DNA of 64,000 bases from Labrys sp. WJW (GTDB lineage Bacteria > Pseudomonadota > Alphaproteobacteria > Rhizobiales > Labraceae): the NCBI RefSeq assembly GCF_001676615.1, contig NZ_LYXZ01000021.1, positions 122,154 through 186,153 of the forward strand, written 5' to 3'. The stretch's first letter is position 1. Each line of letters begins with the position of its first letter. The position numbers were made by a program, and so were the translations under genes. Shown one piece after another: positions 26,386 through 33,753 of the stretch. Below the pieces are notes generated by a model. The model was not told the origin of the DNA. It saw nothing but the letters and a program-made list of their open reading frames with translations, and searched no databases.

Positions 26386-26821
26386 GGCACAGGAAAATCC
26401 GGCGGTGATTGCCGCCATCGCCGCAGCCTATTTGCGGCAAGGCAGGGCGCTCGACAGGGTTTCACGAGGGTTTAGCCTGCTCGGCGCCGGAGGTATCCTG
26501 GCCGCTACCTATGCCTCGGCGCCTCTGTGGGTCAGCGCCCCCGTTCTGCTTGTCCTGCTTTTTGGCCTGGGGCAGAGCTATTTTGCCCTTCGCGCGAGCT
26601 TCGATGCCGATATTTTCGGCCATCTTGCCGGCAACGCCTTCAGCACCACCAATTTCGATGGAGCGATGAAGCGTCTCGGCCTGTTTGCGCAGGACCGTCC
26701 CTCGCGCCCGATGTCCGAGCGGGCACGCGGCGCCATGACCCTGGTCCGCCGCCAGGCCATCTTCCTGGCCTTGCAGGTTCTGTGCTTGCTGTCCTTGCCA
26801 TTGCTCGGGGTCGTGTTGTGA
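26378..26821 (+). CDS. Small membrane protein of the ynb-like operon, function unknown
   Basis: The 147-residue product starts with ATG at 26378, overlapping the end of the ynbD-like gene by 8 bases. Two predicted hydrophobic regions are present, a long hairpin-like one at about residues 30-65 and a C-terminal one at 125-147. The soluble stretch between them (SFDADIFGHLAGNAFSTTNF and LVRRQAIFL) shows no enzymatic motif I recognise. Its position between the phosphatase and an acyltransferase, with overlaps on both sides, indicates participation in the same membrane-lipid process. The next gene begins in the overlap GTGA at its stop codon. Confidence 0.75.
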   Translation: MVEAQENPAVIAAIAAAYLRQGRALDRVSRGFSLLGAGGILAATYASAPLWVSAPVLLVLLFGLGQSYFALRASFDADIFGHLAGNAFSTTNFDGAMKRLGLFAQDRPSRPMSERARGAMTLVRRQAIFLALQVLCLLSLPLLGVVL

Positions 26822-27483
26822 GTGGCACCGTGGTGCGGGATGGCCGCTCTGTGCTCGGCCGGCTGGTGGGGATCGCCACCATCGGCTTTGCCCGGCTCGT
26901 CACCGGTGTGCGCGGCAACTGGCAGGGATGCCTGCCGGCGCGCAAGCCGCGGATCTATTTTGCCAACCATGCCAGCCATGGCGACTTCATCCTGGTCTGG
27001 ACGGTCTTTCCGTCGGCCTTGCGCTCGGCTGCACGGCCAGTGGCGGCGCGTGACTACTGGAATGCCGGCGCGACGCGGCGCTTCCTCGCCCACAATGTCT
27101 TCGATGCCGTGCTGATCGATCGTGAAAGCGCCACCCGCAGCGTCGATCCCATCGGCCAGATGGCCTCGGCGCTCGAGGCAGGATCCTCGCTGATCCTGTT
27201 TCCGGAGGGCACGCGCAACATGGGCGAGGAACCGCTGCTCCCCTTCAAGTCCGGCCTGTTCTGGCTCGCCAAGCGCCAGCCCGAGGTCGAGATGGTGCCG
27301 GTCTGGATCGAGAACCTCAACCGCGTGATGCCCAAGGGCGAATTCCTGCCGGTGCCCTTTCTGTGCACCGTGACCTTCGGCGCGCCGCTGCGCCTGGGTC
27401 CCGGGGAGGAGAAGCAGGCCTTCCTCGACCGCAGCCGCAATGCCTTGCTGGCCCTCAGGCCGCATGAGGGGGACGAGGGCTGA
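26818..27483 (+). CDS. 1-acyl-sn-glycerol-3-phosphate acyltransferase family protein (PlsC-like)
   Basis: The 221-residue product has the four LPLAT blocks, including the catalytic HX4D in NHASHGD, and the acceptor-binding FPEGTR followed by the PFKSGLFWLA segment. A hydrophobic N-terminal stretch probably anchors it to the inner membrane. It would transfer an acyl chain to the sn-2 position of lysophosphatidic acid or a related lysolipid. The GTG start at 26818 overlaps the upstream TGA (GTGA), and the stop overlaps the next ATG by one base. This is the second acyltransferase of this fold in the window (see 15.0-16.0 kb) and is not itself part of E. coli ynbABCD. Confidence 0.88.
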   Translation: MSGTVVRDGRSVLGRLVGIATIGFARLVTGVRGNWQGCLPARKPRIYFANHASHGDFILVWTVFPSALRSAARPVAARDYWNAGATRRFLAHNVFDAVLIDRESATRSVDPIGQMASALEAGSSLILFPEGTRNMGEEPLLPFKSGLFWLAKRQPEVEMVPVWIENLNRVMPKGEFLPVPFLCTVTFGAPLRLGPGEEKQAFLDRSRNALLALRPHEGDEG

Positions 27484-28421
27484 TGTTCGAGAACCATACC
27501 CTGGCCCTGTTCGGCGGCATCATCGCCTTCCTGGTGCTCGCCTCCCTGGTCGGCTGGCAGCTCGACCGCCGGGCCGGGCCGCAGGGCAATGCCGCCATCG
27601 ACAATCTCAATGCCCGCATTCGCGCCTGGTGGGTGATGGTGGCGCTGATGGGCGGTGCCTTCCTCCTCGGCAAGGCTGGCGTGATCGCCCTCTTTGCCTT
27701 CGCCTCCTTTGCCGCCTTGCGCGAATTCCTGACGCTGACGCCGACGCGCCGGGCCGACCACCGCACCTTGTTCGCCATGTTCTTCGTGGTGCTGCCGATC
27801 CAGTATTATCTGATCTGGATCGAGTGGTACGGCCTCTACTCGATCTTCATCCCCGTCTATGTCTTCCTGCTCCTGCCGATCCTGATCGCACTCAGGGGCG
27901 ATACCGCCAAGTTCATGACCCGCGTCGCCGAGATGCAATGGGGCGTGATGATCGCGATCTTCTGTCTCTCCCACGTCCCGGCGCTGCTGACGCTGGACAT
28001 TCCCGGCTTCGAGGGCCGCAAGCTCCTGCTGATCGCTTTCCTGGTCATCGTCGTGCAGATGAGCGACGTGCTGCAATATGTCTGGGGCAAGCTCTTCGGG
28101 CGGCACAAGGTCGCGCCCAAATTGTCGCCCTCCAAGACCTGGGAAGGCCTGATCGGCGGCGTGGCGAGCGCCACGCTGCTCGGCGCCGGCCTGTGGTGGA
28201 TCACGCCCTTCTCCTTCCGGCAGGCCGCGCTGGTGGCCCTGGTGATCACTCTCATGGGGTTCTTCGGCGGGCTGGTGATGTCGGCGATCAAGCGCGACCG
28301 CGGCGTCAAGGACTGGGGGCATCTGATCGAAGGCCATGGCGGCATGCTCGACCGGCTCGATTCCGTCGTGTTCGCCGCGCCGATCTTCTTCCATGTGGTT
28401 CGCTATTGGTGGACTGTATGA
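27483..28421 (+). CDS. ynbB: Phosphatidate cytidylyltransferase family protein (CdsA/YnbB-like)
   Basis: The 312-residue polytopic membrane protein carries the CDP-diglyceride synthase signature near its C terminus: SAIKRDRGVKDWGHLIEGHG followed by GMLDRLD (27.95-28.05 in relative terms about residues 268-295), preceded by the SKTWEGLIGG segment. The reaction converts CTP and phosphatidic acid to CDP-diacylglycerol, the donor for the YnbA-like transferase at the start of the operon. The ATG overlaps the stop of the PlsC-like gene (TGATG). A genome normally has an essential cdsA near the undecaprenyl and lipid A genes, so this copy is probably a second, pathway-dedicated one. Confidence 0.87.
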   Translation: MFENHTLALFGGIIAFLVLASLVGWQLDRRAGPQGNAAIDNLNARIRAWWVMVALMGGAFLLGKAGVIALFAFASFAALREFLTLTPTRRADHRTLFAMFFVVLPIQYYLIWIEWYGLYSIFIPVYVFLLLPILIALRGDTAKFMTRVAEMQWGVMIAIFCLSHVPALLTLDIPGFEGRKLLLIAFLVIVVQMSDVLQYVWGKLFGRHKVAPKLSPSKTWEGLIGGVASATLLGAGLWWITPFSFRQAALVALVITLMGFFGGLVMSAIKRDRGVKDWGHLIEGHGGMLDRLDSVVFAAPIFFHVVRYWWTV

Positions 28422-28451
28422 TGCTATGTCGCATGAATATTGTTTTGCATC

Positions 28452-28531
28452 GTCATTGCGAGCGGAGCGAAGCAATCCAGCTGGCGCCGTGTGTGTGAAA
28501 GACTGGATTGCTTCGCTCCGCTCGCAATGAC
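28452..28531. repeat. Dispersed intergenic inverted repeat (GTCATTGCGAGC family), possible terminator
   Basis: Perfect 29-base inverted arms at 28452-28480 (starting GTCATTGCGAGCGGAGCGAA) and 28503-28531 flank a 22-base spacer. The sequence type, with CATTGCGAGCG and GCTTCGCTCC, is a common dispersed element in many proteobacterial genomes. It separates the ynb-like operon from galM. Confidence 0.88.
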
Positions 28532-28573
28532 ACTTTGCTGCTCCGCACGCATTCTTCCCACCAAGGAAATCCC

Positions 28574-29590
28574 ATGTCCAAGCCTGTCCTGTTCGGAACC
28601 TTCAACGGCGCCGATGTGCTCGAGGTCACCCTGCGCTCCGATGCCGGTGCCGAGGCCCGGATCATCACCTATGGCGGCGTGGTGCGCGATCTCCTGGTGC
28701 CCTCGAAGAACGGGCCGCAGCGCGTGGTGCTCGGTTTCGAGAAGTTCGAGGACTACCCCAAATATTCCCCGCATTTCGGTGCCAATCCCGGCCGGGTCGC
28801 CAATCGCATCGGCTTCGGCCGCTTCACCCTGGATGGCGTGACCTACGATCTCTCCAAGAGCCATGGCGGACCGCACACGCTGCATGGCGGCGCCACCGGC
28901 TTCGGCAAGCGCGTCTGGTCGCTGGTGCAATCGGACCAGCGCTCGGCCACGCTGGTACTGGTTTCCGAGGATGGCGATATGGGCTTCCCTGGCCGTGTGG
29001 TGACCACCTGCACCTACCGCCTGCTGGAGCCCGCAACGCTGCAGGTGATCTTCACCGCGACCACCGACAAGGCGACGCCGGTCAATCTTGCCCAGCATTC
29101 CTATTTCAATCTCGATGGTTCGGCCGATGTGCTCGACCATCGCATTGAGATCGATGCCGATTTCTATACGCCCACCGATGCCGACCTGATCCCCACCGGC
29201 GAGATCCTGTCGGTGGCGGGTACGCCATGGGACTTCCGCCAGGAGCGCACATTACGCCTGGAGACGCCGGAAGGGCCGTTCAAATATGACGGGAATCTGG
29301 TGCTGAGGAGCTCGGGCGTATTGGCGCGGGCGGCGCGGGCCTGGTCCCCCAAGAGCGGCGTCAGCCTTGAGACCTGGACGACCCAGCCCGGCGTGCAGCT
29401 TTACGATGCCGCCAAGCTGGACATCCCGGTTCCCGGCCTCGGCGGCGCCAAATATGGGGCCTTCGGCGGCTTCTGCCTGGAGACCCAGAACCTGCCGGAT
29501 GCCGTGAACAAGGCGCATTTCCCGTCCTCGATCATCCGGCCGGGCCAGGTCTACGATCACGAGACGCAGTATCGTTTCGGACAGGTGTGA
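28574..29590 (+). CDS. galM: Aldose 1-epimerase (galactose mutarotase)
   Basis: GalM interconverts alpha and beta anomers of galactose, glucose and related sugars. The 338-residue beta-sandwich protein shows the substrate-binding NPGRVANRIG, LHGG and the catalytic acid His175 in QHSYFNLDG, and the catalytic base Glu303 in FCLETQNLPD. AAGGAA lies 5 bases before the ATG at 28574. There is no signal peptide, so it acts in the cytoplasm. It appears monocistronic, isolated from the upstream operon by an inverted repeat. Its physiological sugar cannot be read from the neighbours. Confidence 0.93.
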   Translation: MSKPVLFGTFNGADVLEVTLRSDAGAEARIITYGGVVRDLLVPSKNGPQRVVLGFEKFEDYPKYSPHFGANPGRVANRIGFGRFTLDGVTYDLSKSHGGPHTLHGGATGFGKRVWSLVQSDQRSATLVLVSEDGDMGFPGRVVTTCTYRLLEPATLQVIFTATTDKATPVNLAQHSYFNLDGSADVLDHRIEIDADFYTPTDADLIPTGEILSVAGTPWDFRQERTLRLETPEGPFKYDGNLVLRSSGVLARAARAWSPKSGVSLETWTTQPGVQLYDAAKLDIPVPGLGGAKYGAFGGFCLETQNLPDAVNKAHFPSSIIRPGQVYDHETQYRFGQV

Positions 29591-29694
29591 GCGGGATAAC
29601 TTCTACTTACAATTCGGCGTTGGCGAGCAACGCGTAGGAGTGATCTCTTGAAGCAAGGGGGATCCTCGCGCTTCGCTCTAAGAGTTGGGGAAGT

Positions 29695-30198
29695 ATGCGC
29701 ACGGCATTGGACGCACCAGGCGACATCCTCGATGAAGGGGAGCGGCGTTTCGTCGGCGAAATTCGGACACACGGGTGGTTTCGAACCAGCGTGTTTGCCG
29801 ATGCCCAAGGACCCGGCTTCTCCTACACGACAGGCTTGTGGGTCAGCGTACGACATCCTGAACTCATCGTCTTCGGCTTGTCGGATAGTACGGCTCATGC
29901 GGTGTTCTGGGATGTTTTTCGCAATATACAGGACGGGCACTCAGTTGAAGTTGGAACCCGCACTGACGGGATATTCGGCAATGCAGCTGCCTATGCCTTA
30001 CCGGTTGCCTCCAAACACTATGAGGATTATCTCGGCTGGAGCCGATGGTTCTATGCTGGAAACGATTTTCCTTGCCTGCTGATCGTTTGGCCGGACGCTG
30101 CCAATGCATTTCCGTGGGAGGCAAGCTTCGATGCCTCCTTTTTGACCGCGCAAACCGATCTGACTGAAGACGGGTGGGGGGCTCGTCCCTCTAGCTGA
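29695..30198 (+). CDS. DUF4262 domain-containing protein
   Basis: The 167-residue cytoplasmic protein matches the DUF4262 pattern: an N-terminal GWFRTSVFADAQGPGFSYTT segment, then LWVSVRHPELIVFGLSD and a later WPDAANAFPWE. No enzymatic residues are established for the family, which often lies in accessory regions. GGGGAAG precedes the ATG at 29695. The base composition is noticeably less GC-rich than that of galM or gabD, consistent with acquisition by transfer. No partner gene is evident. Confidence 0.78.
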   Translation: MRTALDAPGDILDEGERRFVGEIRTHGWFRTSVFADAQGPGFSYTTGLWVSVRHPELIVFGLSDSTAHAVFWDVFRNIQDGHSVEVGTRTDGIFGNAAAYALPVASKHYEDYLGWSRWFYAGNDFPCLLIVWPDAANAFPWEASFDASFLTAQTDLTEDGWGARPSS

Positions 30199-30308
30199 TC
30201 GAACGGTTGGATTGCCTATCGGGTTCGTCTTGGGATCGCTGCCATCCTTGCCTACCCTGAAGTGCGGAGGGATGCCGCGGAACTTGTGATCCTGCGACAT
30301 CGGGCTGC

Positions 30309-30599
30309 TCACTCCACGCCATCCACGCAGATCAGGTTTCTGCTCAGGGCTTTGCCGCGAAGCTTGAGGGCTTCGGCATATTCAGGGGAGGCATACCAGA
30401 CCTCGACGGCATTCCGGTCGGGAAATTCCACGAGGACGATCGTACGAGGCGACTAACTCCCCTCCATGGTCCGGACGGGGCCGCCGCGTGCCAGATAGCG
30501 GCCGCCATATTTTTCGATCGTTCCGGGGGCGAGCCGCACATAGGCGTTCCAGGCTTCCTCGTCCTGCGGAACCGCGTCGGAGATGACATAGGCACTCAT
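30309..30599 (-). pseudogene. DUF1330 protein gene interrupted by an amber codon
   Basis: Reading from the ATG at 30599, the frame gives a typical DUF1330 N terminus (MSAYVISDAVPQDEEAWNAY...). It meets TAG at 30455-30453 (codon 49), then continues in the same frame with IVLVEFPDRNAVEVWYASPEYAEAL to a TGA at 30311-30309. The total of 96 codons is the normal family length, and the residue expected at the stop is the Trp of a (D/E)W segment, so a TGG to TAG change is likely. The start overlaps the merR stop as ATGA. Either a recent pseudogene or a sequencing error; it could be rescued only by suppression. Confidence 0.82.
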
Positions 30600-30961
30600 G
30601 ATTGTCGTCCTTTTTCCAGTTCAACCAGGTCCAGGATCTTTTGCTTGATGACGAGGAGGCAGGACTGTCGGTCCTCGATCTGGGTCGCCACCCGCCGTCC
30701 CTGCTGCTCCAGCAGTTCGCGGCGAGCGGCCTCCGTGCCGGCGCCTTGCTGCCACAACAGCGCATAGGCGGCGATGTCCCGGATCGGCATGCCCGAAGCC
30801 TTCATGCGGCCGAGGAAATCGATCCAGCCGAGGATGGCGGCATCATAGTCCCGCTGGCCCGAACGATTCCGAAAAGCCGGCGGAAGCAGGCCGACTTTCT
30901 CGTAATAGCGCAGTGTGTGGACCGACAATCCCGAGCGGCGCGCCAGTTCTCCGATCTTCAT
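30596..30961 (-). CDS. MerR-family transcriptional regulator
   Basis: The 121-residue protein begins MKIGELARRSGLSVHTLRYYEKVGLLPP, the MerR winged helix-turn-helix with the RYYE wing motif. A dimerisation coiled coil follows at about residues 75-118. There is no Cys cluster of the metal-sensing members, so an organic or redox effector is more likely. Its stop overlaps the start of the DUF1330 pseudogene (ATGA), forming a two-gene unit. A MerR-type promoter with 19-bp spacing lies 32 bases upstream, suggesting autoregulation. Confidence 0.9.
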   Translation of the reverse strand: MKIGELARRSGLSVHTLRYYEKVGLLPPAFRNRSGQRDYDAAILGWIDFLGRMKASGMPIRDIAAYALLWQQGAGTEAARRELLEQQGRRVATQIEDRQSCLLVIKQKILDLVELEKGRQS

Positions 30962-30992
30962 CTGTCTTCATCGCACTCCCGAACCGTTGCTG

Positions 30993-31023
30993 AGGCTACT
31001 TGCTGGAGTGCACTCTAGATCAA
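30993..31023 (-). promoter_or_regulatory. MerR-type promoter/operator with 19-bp spacer
   Basis: On the minus strand TTGATC (31023-31018) is separated by exactly 19 bases from TAGCCT (30998-30993). The spacer contains the palindrome GAGTGCACTC (31006-31015), extended as CTGGAGTGCACTCTAG. Over-long spacers holding a dyad are the hallmark of MerR-activated promoters. Transcription would start about 25 bases before the merR ATG. Confidence 0.75.
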
Positions 31024-31195
31024 GCGCTGATTTGCGGTATGTCAGCCGATAGACGACCTTCCGACCGAGAGACCGCGGCGGGGGGTAGATGCATCGCGGT
31101 TCGCACGGAGATCCGACAGCGACAGTGCTGACAGATTGTTGTCAGCAGCGATGAACTAACCTTTCCACTTCGATTTGCGGGGAGGGGCGAGGGCC

Positions 31196-31633
31196 ATGAC
31201 AGGTTTCGAAACATTGTCGGTATCGATGGTTCCCATGCGCCTTCTCACCTTTCAGGCCCCGGCAGAGGACGTCGACCGCATCATGGCGGCGGTGGTTGCC
31301 ATCGTTCCCCTGACGATGGGGGTCTATGACAGCAATGCCTATCAATCCGCGCCTGGCATCGAGCGCTATCGGCCGCTGGAAGGCGCAGCCGCCGGTGCCG
31401 AGAGCGACCTTCGCCGACGCCTCGGTGTCGTGGAGGTCGTTTTCGAACTTCCCGATGCACAGGATGTCACGGAGAGGGTGATCGAGGCCATCTTCCAGGC
31501 CCATTCCTACCAGGAGCCGGTGATCCGACTGCAGGCCACCCTGTCCAGCCGCTCGAAGGGGCTTGATGACAGCAAGAACCCCAATCGCTGGTGGAACAGC
31601 ACCGGCGATTGGAAGAAGGCGGCTTCGACCTGA
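31196..31633 (+). CDS. NIF3/YqfO CutA-like domain protein
   Basis: The 145-residue product resembles the stand-alone proteins related to the CutA-like insert domain of NIF3/YqfO. Features are a GVYDSNAYQ segment, RYRPLEGAA, then VEVVFELPDA and VIEAIFQAHSYQEPVI (the AHPYEEP-like motif of that domain). Such small proteins bind ligands or metals through the conserved His and acidic residues, but the function is unknown. GGGGAGGGG lies upstream of the ATG at 31196, although a TTG at 31175 is in frame. The C-terminal tail (KNPNRWWNSTGDWKK) is unusual. It is divergent from merR. Confidence 0.7.
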   Translation: MTGFETLSVSMVPMRLLTFQAPAEDVDRIMAAVVAIVPLTMGVYDSNAYQSAPGIERYRPLEGAAAGAESDLRRRLGVVEVVFELPDAQDVTERVIEAIFQAHSYQEPVIRLQATLSSRSKGLDDSKNPNRWWNSTGDWKKAAST

Positions 31634-31750
31634 AAGAAAGCAGGGGATGCTGGCAGCATCCGAATACCGGCTCGGCCGGCAGCTGGTCACGGGCTGGCGG
31701 TTGCCTGGAGCATGGGTGGCCCATGCACCGGCGGCGCTTTCCAGCCTCAT

Positions 31751-32383
31751 CTAGATTTCTATGGGGGCGCCATATCTTGCTTCACCGACAAATGTCCCAT
31801 CATCGGTCAAAGGGATTGTTGCCGCGAAGGAGCAGAGATCGTCGCCGGATCCGAACAAGCTCATAGGACCGGTGTATCTGTTCCTGGTCGTGCGCCCATC
31901 GACGAGCAAGGCCGAGTATCCTGACTGGAGACAGCGGATGAAAACCTCGAGATTGGGAAAGTCGTCTCCGGATACCTTGCCACTCACGTGCATCGCATTC
32001 TTGAAACCCCAATCCACGCGGATTTGAACCTTTGTATCGATGTCCGGCGATGCGGGGACGAGCGGATTGGCGCCGGCGGTGCTTGCGGTGAAGCTCAACA
32101 AAGCGGGGCCTTCTTCATGAAGGCGGGTCGTCACCATCGAAACCTTGGCCATTCTTTTCCGATCGAGGAAGTGCAGCACCAGATTGGCGTCTTCCGTTCC
32201 CGAAGACCCGGCCGTGCTCTCTCGAATCCCGGCTGGGCTAAACATCACGCAGCCGAAAGTGCGGCAGGTTGCCGACAGCGATGTCGAAGCCGCCGTCCTG
32301 TTGTCGCCCTTGAATGATGGAATGCCGAACTTCTCAAACGGCGCGTAGCGCCTGAAATGCAGGCCGAATTCTGGCAGGCTCAT
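31751..32383 (-). CDS. Hypothetical protein, unrecognised family
   Basis: The frame encodes 210 residues with no signal peptide, membrane segment or motif I recognise. Notable segments are FEKFGIPSFKGDNRTAAST, SATCRTFGCVMFSPAGI, two Cys near residues 48 and 53 plus later ones, and a C-terminal FVGEARYGAPIEI. Predicted character is mixed beta. GC content is lower than in flanking housekeeping genes, consistent with an accessory gene. The ATG at 32383 is preferred over the TTG at 32410. It may be a conserved orphan or a degraded secreted protein domain. Confidence 0.55.
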   Translation of the reverse strand: MSLPEFGLHFRRYAPFEKFGIPSFKGDNRTAASTSLSATCRTFGCVMFSPAGIRESTAGSSGTEDANLVLHFLDRKRMAKVSMVTTRLHEEGPALLSFTASTAGANPLVPASPDIDTKVQIRVDWGFKNAMHVSGKVSGDDFPNLEVFIRCLQSGYSALLVDGRTTRNRYTGPMSLFGSGDDLCSFAATIPLTDDGTFVGEARYGAPIEI

Positions 32384-32597
32384 CCCGGTGTCCCCAAGGC
32401 AGCGTGTCAAGCTGACCTGGCAAGTATCACGTCAATACGAAGCTGTATTTCCCCTAAACTGGGGTATCGGGTGTGCGCAGCCAGTGACGGCCTTGGTGGA
32501 ACTGGGCGGTTGCGCACTTGGAGCCTTCCCAGGCCTTTGGACAGTCGGGCGGGAGCGGACCTTTGTCCGGGATGGTCAAAGCTCGTCCCGGATAATG

Positions 32598-33602
32598 TCA
32601 GGCCAACGCCCCCGCCAGCCGTAGCCTGCCCACTTCGATGTCGTTCCAGTTCTTCTGAACGGGCTGGAGAAAGCGCTGCAGGGCGTCTGCCTCGCTTTCG
32701 GACAGCGGCAGCAGCTTGGCGATCACGCCGGCCATCATCAGTTCCGCAGCCCTTGTGCCGCCATCGTCGCATTTGAGGGCGATGCCGTAGCCGAGTTCGG
32801 GGAAGGCCGCACAGAACACACCCTCGGCGCCGGTCTTCACGAAGACGCGCTCGCCGAAGATCGTCATGATGTCGGTGCAGAAGCGCTTGGTACCGGCGAC
32901 CAGGAAAGGCTCGGCTGCCGCGGCGCGACGAATGCGGGCGGCCGCCTTCGCCCGTTCGGGGCCGAGATGGGCACCGGTGCCGAAGCGGGCAAAGCCCCGT
33001 GCCACGCCCGCAAGCGGTGCGGCCTGGGTGGGGATGGAGCAGCCGTCGATGCCGACGCCATCGCCGGTGAGGGCGGCCCCGCTCATCTCGTTCACAGCCC
33101 CCATCACCTCGCGCATCACCGGATGTGTGGCCTCGATGTAGTGGTGCGGGTCGCGGTCGCTGGCGCAGGCCAGGCAGACGAAGCCGGCATGCTTGCCGGA
33201 GCAGTTGTTGTGCAGGGCGCAGGGCTCCTCGCCGGCGCGGAGCAGGGCCCAGGCCGCCGGACGGAAGCTCGGGGCATGGACGCCGCATTCGAGCGTGCCG
33301 GCATCGCGGCCGGCCTTGGCCAGCATGGCGGCTGCCGTCTCGACATGGCGCGGCTCGCCGCCATGGGAGGAGACGGCGAGGGCGATTTCCGCGTCGGTGA
33401 GATCGAGCTTGTCGGCTGCCCCGGATTCCAGCAAGGGCAGGGCCTGGAATGCCTTCACGGCCGAGCGGGGAAAGACGGGCCTGGTGACATCGCCCAGCGA
33501 AAGCACAAGCCGACCTTCGGGGTCGCTCACGGCAATGGCACCGCTATGGCGGCTTTCGACGATACCGCCGCGGATGAGTTCGGCCAGAATGGGATTGGAC
33601 AT
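32598..33602 (-). CDS. L-asparaginase II (Rhizobium etli type, thermolabile)
   Basis: The 334-residue enzyme belongs to the Asparaginase_II family (PF06089) represented by R. etli ReAII, structurally unrelated to E. coli asparaginases. All signature residues align with an offset of one: Ser47 and Lys50 in RSAVK, Ser79 in SSHGGE, the metal-site Cys134 and Lys137 in NCSGKH and Cys188 in DGCSIPT. It hydrolyses asparagine to aspartate and ammonia in the cytoplasm and lets rhizobia use asparagine as carbon and nitrogen source. It is divergent from gabD, with a 151-base shared upstream region. Confidence 0.92.
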   Translation of the reverse strand: MSNPILAELIRGGIVESRHSGAIAVSDPEGRLVLSLGDVTRPVFPRSAVKAFQALPLLESGAADKLDLTDAEIALAVSSHGGEPRHVETAAAMLAKAGRDAGTLECGVHAPSFRPAAWALLRAGEEPCALHNNCSGKHAGFVCLACASDRDPHHYIEATHPVMREVMGAVNEMSGAALTGDGVGIDGCSIPTQAAPLAGVARGFARFGTGAHLGPERAKAAARIRRAAAAEPFLVAGTKRFCTDIMTIFGERVFVKTGAEGVFCAAFPELGYGIALKCDDGGTRAAELMMAGVIAKLLPLSESEADALQRFLQPVQKNWNDIEVGRLRLAGALA

Positions 33603-33672
33603 GCTTGCGGACTTTCCCTATGTGCAGGCGGGCCTCCATCGCAGGCTTCGCGAGCCGAGGCAACACCCGAAT

Positions 33673-33684
33673 ATGTGATCACAT
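33673..33684. promoter_or_regulatory. Perfect palindrome ATGTGATCACAT in the asparaginase-gabD intergenic region
   Basis: The 12-base perfect dyad lies 70 bases before the gabD ATG and 71 bases before the asparaginase start. Its position midway between divergent genes and its symmetric, AT-flanked form fit a dimeric repressor or activator site. The cognate regulator is unknown. Confidence 0.45.
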
Positions 33685-33753
33685 TTCGACATTGATCCGC
33701 GCGCGCTGAGCGCCTATCTAAGCGCCAGCGAGAGACACAACGGAGGAAGGCGC

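Noticed and set aside
27054..28475. 473-codon frame opposite the PlsC-like and CdsA-like genes
   Set aside because: Very Glu/Gln/His-rich translation, typical of antisense to membrane proteins; no conserved motif.
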